Positions 25,418 through 34,190 of a DNA stretch of 56,357 bases are shown piece by piece. Under the pieces are notes generated by a model. The model ran no database searches, had not been told where the DNA came from, and saw nothing but the letters and a program-made list of their open reading frames with translations. The stretch covers positions 1 through 56,357 of the forward strand of contig JABDKW010000018.1 in assembly GCA_013002025.1 (NCBI GenBank), in the 5' to 3' direction. The DNA is from Gammaproteobacteria bacterium. GTDB lineage: Bacteria > Pseudomonadota > Gammaproteobacteria > Arenicellales > Arenicellaceae. The translations under genes and the position numbers were made by a program. Positions within the stretch are counted from its first letter, which is position 1. Each line of letters opens with the position of its first letter.

Positions 25418-26383
25418 TCAGATAATCCAGATTATAAATTTGAGTAGTAGCCAGACCAGCCCCGCCACGGCCAGTAACAAAACGGTGTTAACGGTATATT
25501 TCAACGCCTTATAGGCCACCAGATTGGTTTCCTTAAGGCGCTTGGATTTTTCCAGCAGGGGCACCATGCCGCTGAACACTCGATTCGCAAAACCGCGCTT
25601 GTCCTCGTCGGTATTGGGTACCACCGTGGCACGCATCAATTGTTTGTACGGCCAGTTAAGTGCCCGGCCCAACCAGTTCATGGGCCGATCGATATCGCAC
25701 ATTAATATCAATCTTGGTTTGCCGGCGTCATTGTGTGCGTAATGCAAAAAGGTGATGTCGAACAATAAAGGTTCGCCATCACGCCAGGAATATTTTTGGT
25801 CGTCGATACTGATATAACAGGCATCGTCGTTGGGCGTGTCCAGACCCAGATGGTAGCGCAGCGAGCAGGCCACTGGATCAAGGTGTCGGGTTAACTTGCC
25901 GCCCGGCGGCAAGACAGAAAACATGGCGCCATTGACGCTGGGAATACGGCTTAAAAACTCGACGGTTTTGGGACAGGAACGCTGCGCCGACGCGTGCGTA
26001 TAGCCATACCAGTTGAGGTAATATTTAGTCCAGCCGTACTTATAAAATGTTCTGAATCCGATGTCGTAATAAGAAGCCGAATCCGGGTCTCCAATTTGAT
26101 CGAAGCCGCCTTCGGCCATCAGGGCTTGCGCTTCCTCTCGGATCATCTCCCAGTTCTCATGCAATTCATGCAGTTCGGGGAATTCGCCAATATCCATAAT
26201 GGCTGGCTTGGCGCGTGGTCGGGTGAACAAATACAACAGACAGTTAAACGGCGTGAATATCGGCCAACCTTTGCGTAGGTATTCCCCTACACCCTGATAC
26301 CGGGCATTGCCTCGCACCGCATATACATAAGCCATGGAGCCCACGCAGAAGGCGATAATGGCGATCATAATCAGGTTGGTCAT
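25418..26383 (-). CDS. lpxO: Lipid A 2-hydroxylase LpxO (aspartyl/asparaginyl beta-hydroxylase family)
   Basis: A 321-residue Fe(II)/2-oxoglutarate oxygenase anchored by an N-terminal membrane helix (LIMIAIIAFCVGSMAYVYAV) and a C-terminal one (VNTVLLLAVAGLVWLLL). The core follows Salmonella LpxO almost segment by segment: PFNCLLYLFTRP, FPELHELHENWEMIREEAQA, RSCPKTVEFL, SVNGAMFSVLPPGGKLTRHLDP (shown in part), SLRYHLGL, YSWRDGEPLLFDITFLHYA. The iron-ligand His is in RHLDP and the second His in FLHYAHN. LpxO adds the 2-hydroxyl group to a lipid A myristate on the inner membrane. The extra C-terminal helix is longer than in Salmonella LpxO. It precedes the DUF885 gene by two bases. Confidence 0.88.
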   Translation of the reverse strand: MTNLIMIAIIAFCVGSMAYVYAVRGNARYQGVGEYLRKGWPIFTPFNCLLYLFTRPRAKPAIMDIGEFPELHELHENWEMIREEAQALMAEGGFDQIGDPDSASYYDIGFRTFYKYGWTKYYLNWYGYTHASAQRSCPKTVEFLSRIPSVNGAMFSVLPPGGKLTRHLDPVACSLRYHLGLDTPNDDACYISIDDQKYSWRDGEPLLFDITFLHYAHNDAGKPRLILMCDIDRPMNWLGRALNWPYKQLMRATVVPNTDEDKRGFANRVFSGMVPLLEKSKRLKETNLVAYKALKYTVNTVLLLAVAGLVWLLLKFIIWII

Positions 26384-26476
26384 GGGCAGGCGGGCCGCAG
26401 CACGGCCGGTCAATCAGAATACTCCGCAATATACTGAAGCGGCGCGCTATTCTCCAGCCCGAAGCCGATTAATAAA

Positions 26477-26513
26477 TGTAAAAAGCCGCAGGCCCATACA
26501 GGCAACTGCGGCT
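26477..26513 (-). terminator. Rho-independent terminator of the 26554-27420 gene
   Basis: Stem AGCCGCAG with CTGCGGCT, loop of 14 bases, followed on the minus strand by TTTTT. It lies 40 bases downstream of the methyltransferase-like gene. Confidence 0.85.
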
Positions 26514-26553
26514 GTTAATTTCGTATTTCGGGGCCAGAGGCTCACATGTGTGC

Positions 26554-27420
26554 TTATTCCGCGATGGGTTTTTCGAATAGCAGAGTCATTCTGTTGGATT
26601 CACCGATGGCCTGCATTTTCTCACGTAGCTCGGGGTCTTCTCGGCTGGTTGCCAGGCTGGGTGGCAGCCGCCAGACGATATCGCCTTCATTAGCTTGATC
26701 TTTGACATTCTCATTAATGTCCAATTGATCCACCAGTGTAAAACCCGCTTTTCGCATGGCTTTTATCACGAAGCTCTTCTTCAAATAGCCATTACTGCCA
26801 TCGGCCCAACTATCTGGCCGGTCTGCGCGTGCTTCATGCTGCACGATGCCCACAACACCGCCGGGTTTAAGAAGGGCAAAGGCATCATTCAAGGCCTGCG
26901 ATAAATAACCGCCTTTATCTTCGTAGCGAGCCAAGTTATGCAGGGCACGAATGAACAGAAAGGCGTCGTAGCTGCCCTTGGTATCGTCGGAGATATTACC
27001 AAATGTAGTCGCGCTTACTGTTGCGCCAGCTTCACCCCGCCAGGCCTGTGCTTCTTCTGGCCAGGTGGTTGGCCAGGTTTTACGCTTGGCCGTAAACTCG
27101 TCCGTGGCAAAACTAAAATTTGGCCACATGCTCATGTTGTAGTCTACTCCCAATAGGGCGCCATCAGAACCAAGGTAAGGTAGCAACACTTTGCTGTACC
27201 ACCCGCCGCCTGGTAACGCTTCAGCCACTCGCATTCCAGGGCGAATTCCAAAAAAACGCAGAGTTTCCCCGGGGTGGCGATAGATGTGGCGCGCTTTATG
27301 TTCGTCGCTCTGGGCCGCCAAAACCTTTGCCAGAGCCTCGGAGGTCGGGTCCGCCTGCAGGGCCTGTACCGGCGTACTTAATAGCGCCACCAATAAAGCA
27401 GCAAATGTTATTTTCTTCAT
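26554..27420 (-). CDS. Exported SAM-dependent methyltransferase-like protein (COG4798)
   Basis: A 288-residue protein with a clear signal peptide (MKKITFAALLVALLSTPVQALQ) in front of a class I methyltransferase fold. Seen: RHPGETLRFFGIRPGMRVAEALPGGGWYSKVLLPYLG (motif I region, shown in part), the acidic residue LLGVDYNMSM, YDAFLFIRALHNLARYED, LKPGGVVGIVQHEARAD. This domain organisation, an exported 'predicted methyltransferase', is the COG4798 type I recall. S-adenosylmethionine is cytoplasmic, so either the protein acts on a non-SAM ligand, or the methyl donor reaches the periplasm, or the fold has lost its activity. The start is the ATG at 27420. Confidence 0.85.
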   Translation of the reverse strand: MKKITFAALLVALLSTPVQALQADPTSEALAKVLAAQSDEHKARHIYRHPGETLRFFGIRPGMRVAEALPGGGWYSKVLLPYLGSDGALLGVDYNMSMWPNFSFATDEFTAKRKTWPTTWPEEAQAWRGEAGATVSATTFGNISDDTKGSYDAFLFIRALHNLARYEDKGGYLSQALNDAFALLKPGGVVGIVQHEARADRPDSWADGSNGYLKKSFVIKAMRKAGFTLVDQLDINENVKDQANEGDIVWRLPPSLATSREDPELREKMQAIGESNRMTLLFEKPIAE

Positions 27421-27633
27421 AATTGTTCTCCGGTTGAGGGCGTCAGTTTAGCAGTGCAGCACAGGTTTAGCGGTTGCATGAATCTCAGTTAATCTAATAT
27501 TTAGGCCTGAAGGCACTGTATTTGAGCTTGCTAGCTGCATAGCCTATCATGTTGTTGGAAGCCGTCGTCGCGACAGGGCAATTGGGTTATCGTGGCGCGG
27601 GTTTCATCCATAGGAATTGTTACAGGAGCTGTC

Positions 27634-28260
27634 ATGTCTGAAAAACTGGTGTTCTACACCAACCCCATGTCGCGTGGTCAAATTGCCCGTTGGATGCTGG
27701 AGGAAACCGGCGCCGAATACGAACAAGTAATCATAGAATATGGCGAACAGATGAAGTCCGTCGCCTATCTGACCATTAACCCGATGGGAAAAGTGCCGGC
27801 CATCCAGCACGGTGATCATGTAGTTACCGAATGCGCGGCGATTTGCGCCTATCTTGCCGATGCCTTCCCACAACAGCAACTGGCACCGCCGAAAAGCGAG
27901 CGCGCAGACTATTACCGGTGGTTGTTTTTCGCGGCCGGTCCATTGGAAGCTGCCATTACCAATCGTTCGCTGGGGGTTAAGGTGCCCGATGACCAGGAGC
28001 GAATGGCCGGTTACGGTAATTATGATCTGACTATCAGCGTATTGCGGGATCTATTTGCGTCAAGAAACTTCGTTTGTGGTGATGAGTTTAGTGCCGCAGA
28101 CGTCTACCTGGGTAGCCACATAGATTTCGGAATGCAGTTTGGCACTTTGGAGGCCAATCCGGAATTTGAAGCCTACGCGGCGCGATTCCGCGAGCGACCC
28201 GCCTACATCAAAGCCAGACAAATTGACGGCGAATTGATTGCGGCGGCGCAACAGTCCTAG
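27634..28260 (+). CDS. Glutathione S-transferase family protein
   Basis: A 208-residue GST with the N-terminal domain KLVFYTNPMSRGQIARWMLEETGAEYE, the cis-Pro loop MGKVPAIQHGDHVVTECAAICAY, and a helical C-terminal domain (CGDEFSAADVYLGSHIDFGMQFG). Ser14 in NPMSRG lies where many bacterial GSTs have the catalytic Ser/Tyr. Conjugates or reduces with glutathione. An AGGAGC ribosome-binding site precedes the ATG at 27634. A second, divergent GST is at 15543-16160; the two are not close copies. Confidence 0.9.
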   Translation: MSEKLVFYTNPMSRGQIARWMLEETGAEYEQVIIEYGEQMKSVAYLTINPMGKVPAIQHGDHVVTECAAICAYLADAFPQQQLAPPKSERADYYRWLFFAAGPLEAAITNRSLGVKVPDDQERMAGYGNYDLTISVLRDLFASRNFVCGDEFSAADVYLGSHIDFGMQFGTLEANPEFEAYAARFRERPAYIKARQIDGELIAAAQQS

Positions 28261-28298
28261 AAGCTACACCTGAGCACAGCTTAGGATTGCCGACTTTT

Positions 28299-29966
28299 TC
28301 AAGCGTTGCGCGCGCTGACCTTTGCAACTGGCTTTTTGCGGCTACGGCGTGTCTTTGACGGTTTTGCTTTAGCCGCGGGCTTTCTATCAGCCGCAGGCGC
28401 TTTCTTAGTCGCAGACGCTTTCTTAGTCGCAGACGCTTTCTTAGCCGCAGGCGCTTTTTTAGCCGCAGGCGCTTTCTTAGCCGCAGGCGCTTTATCAGCC
28501 GCAGGCGCTTTCTTTTTGCGTGCTGTTTTTTTTGATTTTTTCGGGGCTGGCAATTGTGCGGCAGCGGCTTGCAGCTCTGCAAAACTGTCGCGAATGCACT
28601 CAATAAAAAAGTCGATGTCTGGCATGGTGCGGCGGCAAGAGGTGATGTTAAAACACATCATGCCGTTGTAACTGCCCACCGCCACAAATAAGCCCATGCG
28701 GTCGGCCAGTGGCCCCAAGCCTAAATTGCGCACCACGCGTGCACCATTCATATAGGTTTGTATAGCCGGCCCCGGCACATTGGAAATGCATAGGTTGGTC
28801 ATGCTGCCTGCGGTTTCTGAACTCGCCAGCAGGCGCGCCGCCAGTAGCTGTGTGCTGGCCGGAATATGGCGTGTTACATCCGTCATCAAGCGTGCTGAGA
28901 TACCGGCCTGTGCGGCTTTTTGTTGTTTGGTCTCTGCAAAGATTGCCTGCAGGCGCTCCACGGGATGCGCTATGTCAGTAAAGATGGTTGGCGCCATGGT
29001 GCTAATGTTATTCCCGGGCGTTGATTCACCACCGGCTTCCCGCACATTAATCGGGCAAAAGGCCCGCAACGATTCGGCCGGTAACTCCTTATGATGGATC
29101 ATATATTTGCGTAGTGCGCCGCTGGTCACGCAGATCACCACATCATTGATGGTGGCGCCCTCCACGGCATTTTTTACGTCCTTGAATTCCGCCAGCGTGA
29201 ACTCCGTGGCATCGAACACTCGGTGCGGCGATGTTTCACGATTAAAGCGTGTGATAGGCACCTTTCGACCTGCATCGGCTTGTCGATCAGCAATGGTTTT
29301 ACGCGCTGCTTGCACAATTGCCGGTGCCGAACGCATCAGTGTATCGACTACTTTTACTGGCGACTTCACCGTATTAATCATGCTGCGGATGCCCATTTGT
29401 GCCGGGGTCGGTTTAACCGCGCGGGATGAATCTATGCGCTTCTCCATCGGCATCACCGGCGTGCCCTGCACGTCTATATCCTGTAAGCCACCAAAGAAAT
29501 TGACGATGGACGTGCCATCCGCGGCCGCATGGTGAATCTTGGTGGCAATTGCATAGCTGCCCCTTGGCACATTGGGAATATTATCCAGGCCTTCGATCAC
29601 ATACATTTCCCAGGGCGGCCGATCCATATCCAACGGCCGTGAATGAAAACGTGCCAGATGGATACACAACTGACGCCAATCCGATGGGTGTGGCAGGCGG
29701 CCGTGTCGAATGTGATACTCGATGTCAAAGTGCTCGTCTTCTACCCAGTATGGGTAATCCAGTTCCATGGGTACCCGATAAATTCGGCGCCGATAGATTT
29801 CGGAAGTGTGCATGCGGCTCTGCACATGTTCGATAATCTGCTTGAAGCGAACCTTGCCCCCCGGTGCAGTGGATGGGTCGAAAATGGAAACCGAGGTCAC
29901 TTGCGAGTGACTTTTATTGGTCTCCATATAGAGAAATTGTGCGTCCTGGGCGGATAGCTGCTGCAT
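28299..29966 (-). CDS. Wax ester synthase/diacylglycerol acyltransferase (WS/DGAT) with Lys/Ala-rich tail
   Basis: A 555-residue bifunctional acyltransferase that esterifies fatty alcohols or diacylglycerol with acyl-CoA, producing wax esters or triacylglycerol. The catalytic motif HHAAADG is near residue 145. Other family blocks include the N-terminal LSAQDAQFLYMET, PLDMDRPPWEMYVIEGLD, NDVVICVTSGALRKY, NICISNVPGP-like (TNLCISNVPGPAIQTY) and SYNGMMCFNITSC. The last ~85 residues are an unusual tail of KKAPAA units and KKSKK/RRSRKK clusters ending AKVSARNA, absent from typical WS/DGAT (usually about 450-470 residues). It is divergent from the HAD-PlsC/plsB/gpsA operon that makes its phosphatidate precursor. 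Confidence 0.92.
   Translation of the reverse strand: MQQLSAQDAQFLYMETNKSHSQVTSVSIFDPSTAPGGKVRFKQIIEHVQSRMHTSEIYRRRIYRVPMELDYPYWVEDEHFDIEYHIRHGRLPHPSDWRQLCIHLARFHSRPLDMDRPPWEMYVIEGLDNIPNVPRGSYAIATKIHHAAADGTSIVNFFGGLQDIDVQGTPVMPMEKRIDSSRAVKPTPAQMGIRSMINTVKSPVKVVDTLMRSAPAIVQAARKTIADRQADAGRKVPITRFNRETSPHRVFDATEFTLAEFKDVKNAVEGATINDVVICVTSGALRKYMIHHKELPAESLRAFCPINVREAGGESTPGNNISTMAPTIFTDIAHPVERLQAIFAETKQQKAAQAGISARLMTDVTRHIPASTQLLAARLLASSETAGSMTNLCISNVPGPAIQTYMNGARVVRNLGLGPLADRMGLFVAVGSYNGMMCFNITSCRRTMPDIDFFIECIRDSFAELQAAAAQLPAPKKSKKTARKKKAPAADKAPAAKKAPAAKKAPAAKKASATKKASATKKAPAADRKPAAKAKPSKTRRSRKKPVAKVSARNA
28387..28512 (-). repeat. Seven tandem 18-bp coding repeats (AKKAPA-type hexapeptides)
   Basis: Seven contiguous 18-bp units with consensus TTAGCCGCAGGCGCTTTC (28387-28512). 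Variants differ at a few positions (a TCAG start, AGTC for AGCC, or a final T or A). On the minus strand they encode the KKAPAA-type units of the WS/DGAT tail. Variation between units follows 2- or 3-unit blocks, as expected from slippage. Confidence 0.95.
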
Positions 29967-30169
29967 GATACTTGCTCTTCGGGCCTAATCTGAACCAAAC
30001 ATTTTACTGTATTCACGCTGCGCACACCATGCATCACAAACCACGCTGATTGTTGTAAATACCCATCGTTTAGGTAGACTTGGTGCTCAGTGCGTATCTG
30101 GCGCTAATCTACCCTGATATTTTTTTGATGAATACCCTTGCCGAGTAGCGCTCGCTAAAAACTAAGTTA

Positions 30170-31873
30170 ATGTACGAAAACGTAATAAAAGACGTCGAAC
30201 AATCTCCCAAAGGCACGCATATCGGCGCCTTTTTTGATTTTGACGGCACCATCATTTATGGCTACTCCGCCACCACTTATCTGCGCGAACAGATAAAGCG
30301 CGGTGACGTGGGGGTCAAGGAGATGATCCAGCTAGTCAAAACCATGACCGACTTTGGTCTGGGCAATATGGCGTTTTCCGCAATGATGTCGTTGACCTCG
30401 CAGTTTCTTAAAGGTGTGGAAGAGACTGAATACGTAAAGCTCGGGGAGCGGTTATACGACAAACACATTGCCAAACTCATCTACCCGGAATCGCGCGCAC
30501 TTATCGAAGCTCATTTGAAGCGAGGCCATACGGTGGCGATAATCTCGGCTGCGACTCCCTACCAATTGACCGAGGCTGCCAAGGACCTTGGTATAAAACA
30601 CGTTAAATGTACCCGTTTGGAAATCGAAGACGGTAGGTTTACCGGCGACGTTATTCGACCTACCTGCTACGGCATGGGCAAGGTGGCGGCGGCCCAGGAG
30701 TTGGTCGATGAGTTTGACCTCGATGTTTCAGAAAGCTTCTTTTATTCAGACAGTGACGAAGACTTACAGTTGCTGGAATATGTGGGTAAACCGCGCCCGC
30801 TGAACCCCAATGCGCGGCTACGACGCACCGCCAGTGGCCGTGGCTGGCCAGTACAGGATTTCAGTAGCCGTGGCCGCGTGGGTCTGCGTGATTATGTTAG
30901 AACCATTGCTGTGCAAGGCAGTATGTTGGGCTCGTTTCTGGCGGCGCTGCCGTTTTACGCCATCACCGGTTCGCTGAATAAGAGCCGTAACTTTTCCACA
31001 TCACTGTTTGCTGATGTGGCCTGTGCCATCGCCGGTGTGGAGTTGGATGTAGAGGGCGAAGAACACCTGTGGGCGCACCGCCCCTGCGTATTTGTATTCA
31101 ATCACCAGTCGCAGGCAGACATGTTGGTGATCGCGGCCTTGTTGCGTCGTGATCTGGCTGGCGTCGGCAAAAAGGAATTGGCAGACATTCCGATACTGGG
31201 CAAGGTCATTCAGTGGAGCGGCACGGTATTAATTGACCGTGCCAATGCGGCTTCTGCGATCGAGGCCATGCAGCCGCTGGTCGAAGTGATGCAAAATGAG
31301 GGTCGATCTGTGTGCATTGCACCGGAAGGTACGCGCTCAACCTCAACCAATCTCGGCCCCTTTAAAAAGGGAGCCTTTCATCTGGCCATGCAGGCCGGTG
31401 TGCCAATGGTGCCCATTGTGATTCACAATGCAGTCGATGTGGCGCAGCGGGCAGAATTTATAATGCGCCCAGCAACCGTCAAGGTAACTGTTTTACCGGC
31501 CGTTGACACCAGCAAATGGAAGCCCGAAACAGTTGCTGAACATGTGGAGGAGGTGCGTGATCATTTTCTGATCGCGCTGGATCAGATGTACCTGCAACAA
31601 TCTGACGAGGTGCCTGCTGGTGCTGCTAATAAATCAGCCCTGCGTAAGATCACCCGGCGTCGCAAATCTCGCAGGCCGACGGCGAAAGTGTCGGCTCGTG
31701 AGGTCAATGCGGATATCACCCCCATTAAAAAGAAGCGCCGGGTAGCCAAGAAAAAGCCTGCTCCGGCGAGCACTAAGCGCCCCGCGGCTCAAAAGAAAAA
31801 CGTGGCGCGAAAATCGACCCGTAAAAAAGCGGTGGTCAAAAAAGTGTCGGCCAGAAAATCGTCGACTGGGTAA
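30170..31873 (+). CDS. HAD-IB hydrolase/PlsC acyltransferase fusion with basic tail
   Basis: A 567-residue fusion. Residues about 15-215 are a HAD subfamily IB (SerB-like) phosphatase: DFDGT at 23-27, ISAATPYQLTEAA and FYSDSDEDLQLLEYVG. Residues about 285-470 are a 1-acyl-glycerol-3-phosphate acyltransferase: the HX4D site in FVFNHQSQADML, then APEGTRSTSTNLGPFKKGAFHLA and PMVPIVIHNA. The same arrangement occurs in mycobacterial PlsC-type proteins (Rv2483c-like). The acyltransferase would make phosphatidate from the PlsB product; the HAD domain could remove a phosphate, possibly from phosphatidate, but this is untested. The last ~75 residues are Lys/Arg-rich with two KVSAR motifs, also present at the WS/DGAT C-terminus. 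The plsB ATG follows directly after the stop. Confidence 0.92.
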   Translation: MYENVIKDVEQSPKGTHIGAFFDFDGTIIYGYSATTYLREQIKRGDVGVKEMIQLVKTMTDFGLGNMAFSAMMSLTSQFLKGVEETEYVKLGERLYDKHIAKLIYPESRALIEAHLKRGHTVAIISAATPYQLTEAAKDLGIKHVKCTRLEIEDGRFTGDVIRPTCYGMGKVAAAQELVDEFDLDVSESFFYSDSDEDLQLLEYVGKPRPLNPNARLRRTASGRGWPVQDFSSRGRVGLRDYVRTIAVQGSMLGSFLAALPFYAITGSLNKSRNFSTSLFADVACAIAGVELDVEGEEHLWAHRPCVFVFNHQSQADMLVIAALLRRDLAGVGKKELADIPILGKVIQWSGTVLIDRANAASAIEAMQPLVEVMQNEGRSVCIAPEGTRSTSTNLGPFKKGAFHLAMQAGVPMVPIVIHNAVDVAQRAEFIMRPATVKVTVLPAVDTSKWKPETVAEHVEEVRDHFLIALDQMYLQQSDEVPAGAANKSALRKITRRRKSRRPTAKVSAREVNADITPIKKKRRVAKKKPAPASTKRPAAQKKNVARKSTRKKAVVKKVSARKSSTG

Positions 31874-34174
31874 ATGGCCGTAAATTCCTGGCAACAGACA
31901 AGCGCTCCGCAAGTCCTGATTTTACTGGATGCCGCACATCAGATAGAAGAGGGTCTGCTGCGCGATTGGGTGCAGCAGGGGCAATCAGAATATAAGGGCG
32001 AGGTACATTATGTATTAGTGCCAATCGCGCATAATCCAGAGGATATTCCAACCGAGGCATTGGCAGCCTCGCTGGATGTTGATCCGAAAACTTTGTTAGT
32101 ACCCGTGCGGGTGGTTTGGAAAACGCCCTTTGATACGCTCAGCGATAAACCGCGTTTGCGCGATCTGTTGCGCGGTGACCCACGTCACCCGGGCGAAGCC
32201 AAGGCTCGCAAATTGTTGCAACAGAATCCGGATGCGGCCACGCCCATCGCCGGCGCGCCGGCCACTCTGGCAGACCTGCAACAGCGCTTTGAAGAGCGGC
32301 GTAAAAACGCTTCTGTCGATAAAGATTTAGCTGATTTTGTAGCCAATCAAGCCAGCCTGGCTCTGGACGTTGTGGAGCGCCGCCTGCGTGGCAGTCGTTA
32401 TAAGGTGCCGCGGTTGGTCGCGCGCCAGATCCGCGCCAGTGATCGTTATAAACAGGGGCTGGGAGAGATCGCTCACGAGACTGGGCAGACCGAAGAGGAA
32501 CTGCGCAGCAACGCGTTACCCATATTCAAAGAGCTGATATCGAGGCCGCAAATATTCTGGCAAGACGTGCTGGCCAGTTTTAATCGAAAGCTGATTGGTC
32601 ATGCATACGGTGGTCAGGTGATCTTCGATCAATCGCGACTTGATCGATTTCGACAGATTGTGCGAGAGCATCCTACGGCGTTGTTATGGACTCATAAAAC
32701 GCATATGGATGGCATTGCCATGCAACACGTGTTGTTTGATAACGACTTCCCCACGCCGCATACCGTGGGTGGCATCAATATGGCCTTTGCTGGTCTGGGT
32801 TTTGTGGCGCGCCGCGCTGGTGCAATTTTTATCCGTCGATCGTTTCAGGATGACCTGCTGTATAAATTGATTCTGCGCAATTACCTCGCTTATTTGTTGG
32901 AAAAGCGCTTTCCCTTGACCTGGGCATTCGAGGGTACGCGCTCGCGCGTCGGCAAATTGATGCCGCCCCGATATGGCATCTTAAAGTATGTGATGGAAGC
33001 AATGCGCGACTCAACGGCGGACCAACTGTACATTATTCCCATCGCAATAAATTACGACATGATCAACGATGTCAAAGATTACGCGGCCGAGCAGGCAGGT
33101 GCGATTAAACGGCCTGAATCGCTGAGCTGGGCTATTTCCTACGTTCGTCGTATGCGGCATCCTCTAGGGCGAATCTACATCGATTTCGGCGAGCCGGTGG
33201 TGGTGGATAGAAATGCCATCGAGGATGACAATTTAAGCCTCGCCAAAACGGCATTTCGCGTGGGTGTTGAGGCGAACCGGGTCACGCCAATAACGCTAAC
33301 ATCGTTGATGTCGTTATATTTACTCGGCACCAGCCCGCGAGCTCAAACGCTTGAAGAGCTGCGCGGGGGGATGGCTCAATTGGTAGCGTGGGCCCGGCAG
33401 CGAGAAATCAGATTAAGTGACGATTTTGAGCTGCAACGAGCTGAACAAACGCTCGAGCTGGTCGATGCCATGGAACGAAACGGCCTGCTTAATCGCTACG
33501 ATGAGGGTCCGGAGACCGTTTATGCGATTGCCGATGATCAGCACATGGTGGCCAGTTATTACCGCAATACCATCGTGCATCATTTTGTGGCCAAAGCGAT
33601 TGCCGAGTTGGCGCTGGTGCACGCCATTACACGAGAGCAGGACAGAGTCGCAGCATTTTGGGCAGAAGCCGATGAACTGCGCGACATGTTTAAGTTTGAG
33701 TTCTTTTACTCACCAACAGAACAATTCAACAATGAAGTGCGTGCCGAACTGGCTCGCTATGAGCCCGACTGGGAAAATAAGCTCGAAGCGGAAGAGGATT
33801 TTGCCCCGGCCTTTTTGCGTGAACTGGCACCGCTGGTCGCTCATGCAACACTGCGGCCCTATATCGAATCTTATAGGATTGTGGCCGACGTTTTTTCGCG
33901 CCTGCAGCCAGGCCAAACACTGGACATAAAGCACACCGTTGCCGAGTCATTTAAATACGGCCGCCAGGCCTATATGCAGCGGCGCATCAGCAGCAAAGCA
34001 TCGATCGGCGATATATTATTTAAGAACGCATTCAAGCTGATGGAGAGTTATAAATTAACTGGCACCGGTGACGAGACTATCGTCAATCAGCGCAAACAAT
34101 TGAGTAAACGCCTGCGCCTGTTATCCCATCGAATCGCGCAATTGCGCACCTTTTCGATGCCATCTGAATTTTAG
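31874..34174 (+). CDS. plsB: Glycerol-3-phosphate 1-O-acyltransferase PlsB
   Basis: A 766-residue membrane-bound acyltransferase, first step of phospholipid and triacylglycerol synthesis. The catalytic motifs are clear: HX4D in WTHKTHMDGIAMQ, then GAIFIRRSF, then the G3P-binding block WAFEGTRSRVGKL and YIIPIAINYDM. The usual PlsB N-terminal domain is present (residues 1-250) and the length is close to the E. coli protein (about 800). The HKTHMD variant replaces the more common HRSHMD. The gene is directly abutted by the HAD-PlsC stop upstream and gpsA follows after 16 bases, so substrate supply, first and second acylation are cotranscribed. Confidence 0.95.
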   Translation: MAVNSWQQTSAPQVLILLDAAHQIEEGLLRDWVQQGQSEYKGEVHYVLVPIAHNPEDIPTEALAASLDVDPKTLLVPVRVVWKTPFDTLSDKPRLRDLLRGDPRHPGEAKARKLLQQNPDAATPIAGAPATLADLQQRFEERRKNASVDKDLADFVANQASLALDVVERRLRGSRYKVPRLVARQIRASDRYKQGLGEIAHETGQTEEELRSNALPIFKELISRPQIFWQDVLASFNRKLIGHAYGGQVIFDQSRLDRFRQIVREHPTALLWTHKTHMDGIAMQHVLFDNDFPTPHTVGGINMAFAGLGFVARRAGAIFIRRSFQDDLLYKLILRNYLAYLLEKRFPLTWAFEGTRSRVGKLMPPRYGILKYVMEAMRDSTADQLYIIPIAINYDMINDVKDYAAEQAGAIKRPESLSWAISYVRRMRHPLGRIYIDFGEPVVVDRNAIEDDNLSLAKTAFRVGVEANRVTPITLTSLMSLYLLGTSPRAQTLEELRGGMAQLVAWARQREIRLSDDFELQRAEQTLELVDAMERNGLLNRYDEGPETVYAIADDQHMVASYYRNTIVHHFVAKAIAELALVHAITREQDRVAAFWAEADELRDMFKFEFFYSPTEQFNNEVRAELARYEPDWENKLEAEEDFAPAFLRELAPLVAHATLRPYIESYRIVADVFSRLQPGQTLDIKHTVAESFKYGRQAYMQRRISSKASIGDILFKNAFKLMESYKLTGTGDETIVNQRKQLSKRLRLLSHRIAQLRTFSMPSEF

Positions 34175-34190
34175 AGTTACGGAGCACTGT

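Noticed and set aside
28387..28512. Tandem repeats considered as CRISPR
   Set aside because: Units of 18 bases abut with no spacers and encode in-frame hexapeptides; no cas gene is present.
28306..28671. Ala/Leu-rich open frame antisense to the WS/DGAT tail
   Set aside because: It is only the complement of the KKAPAA repeat codons and has no independent start signal or motif.
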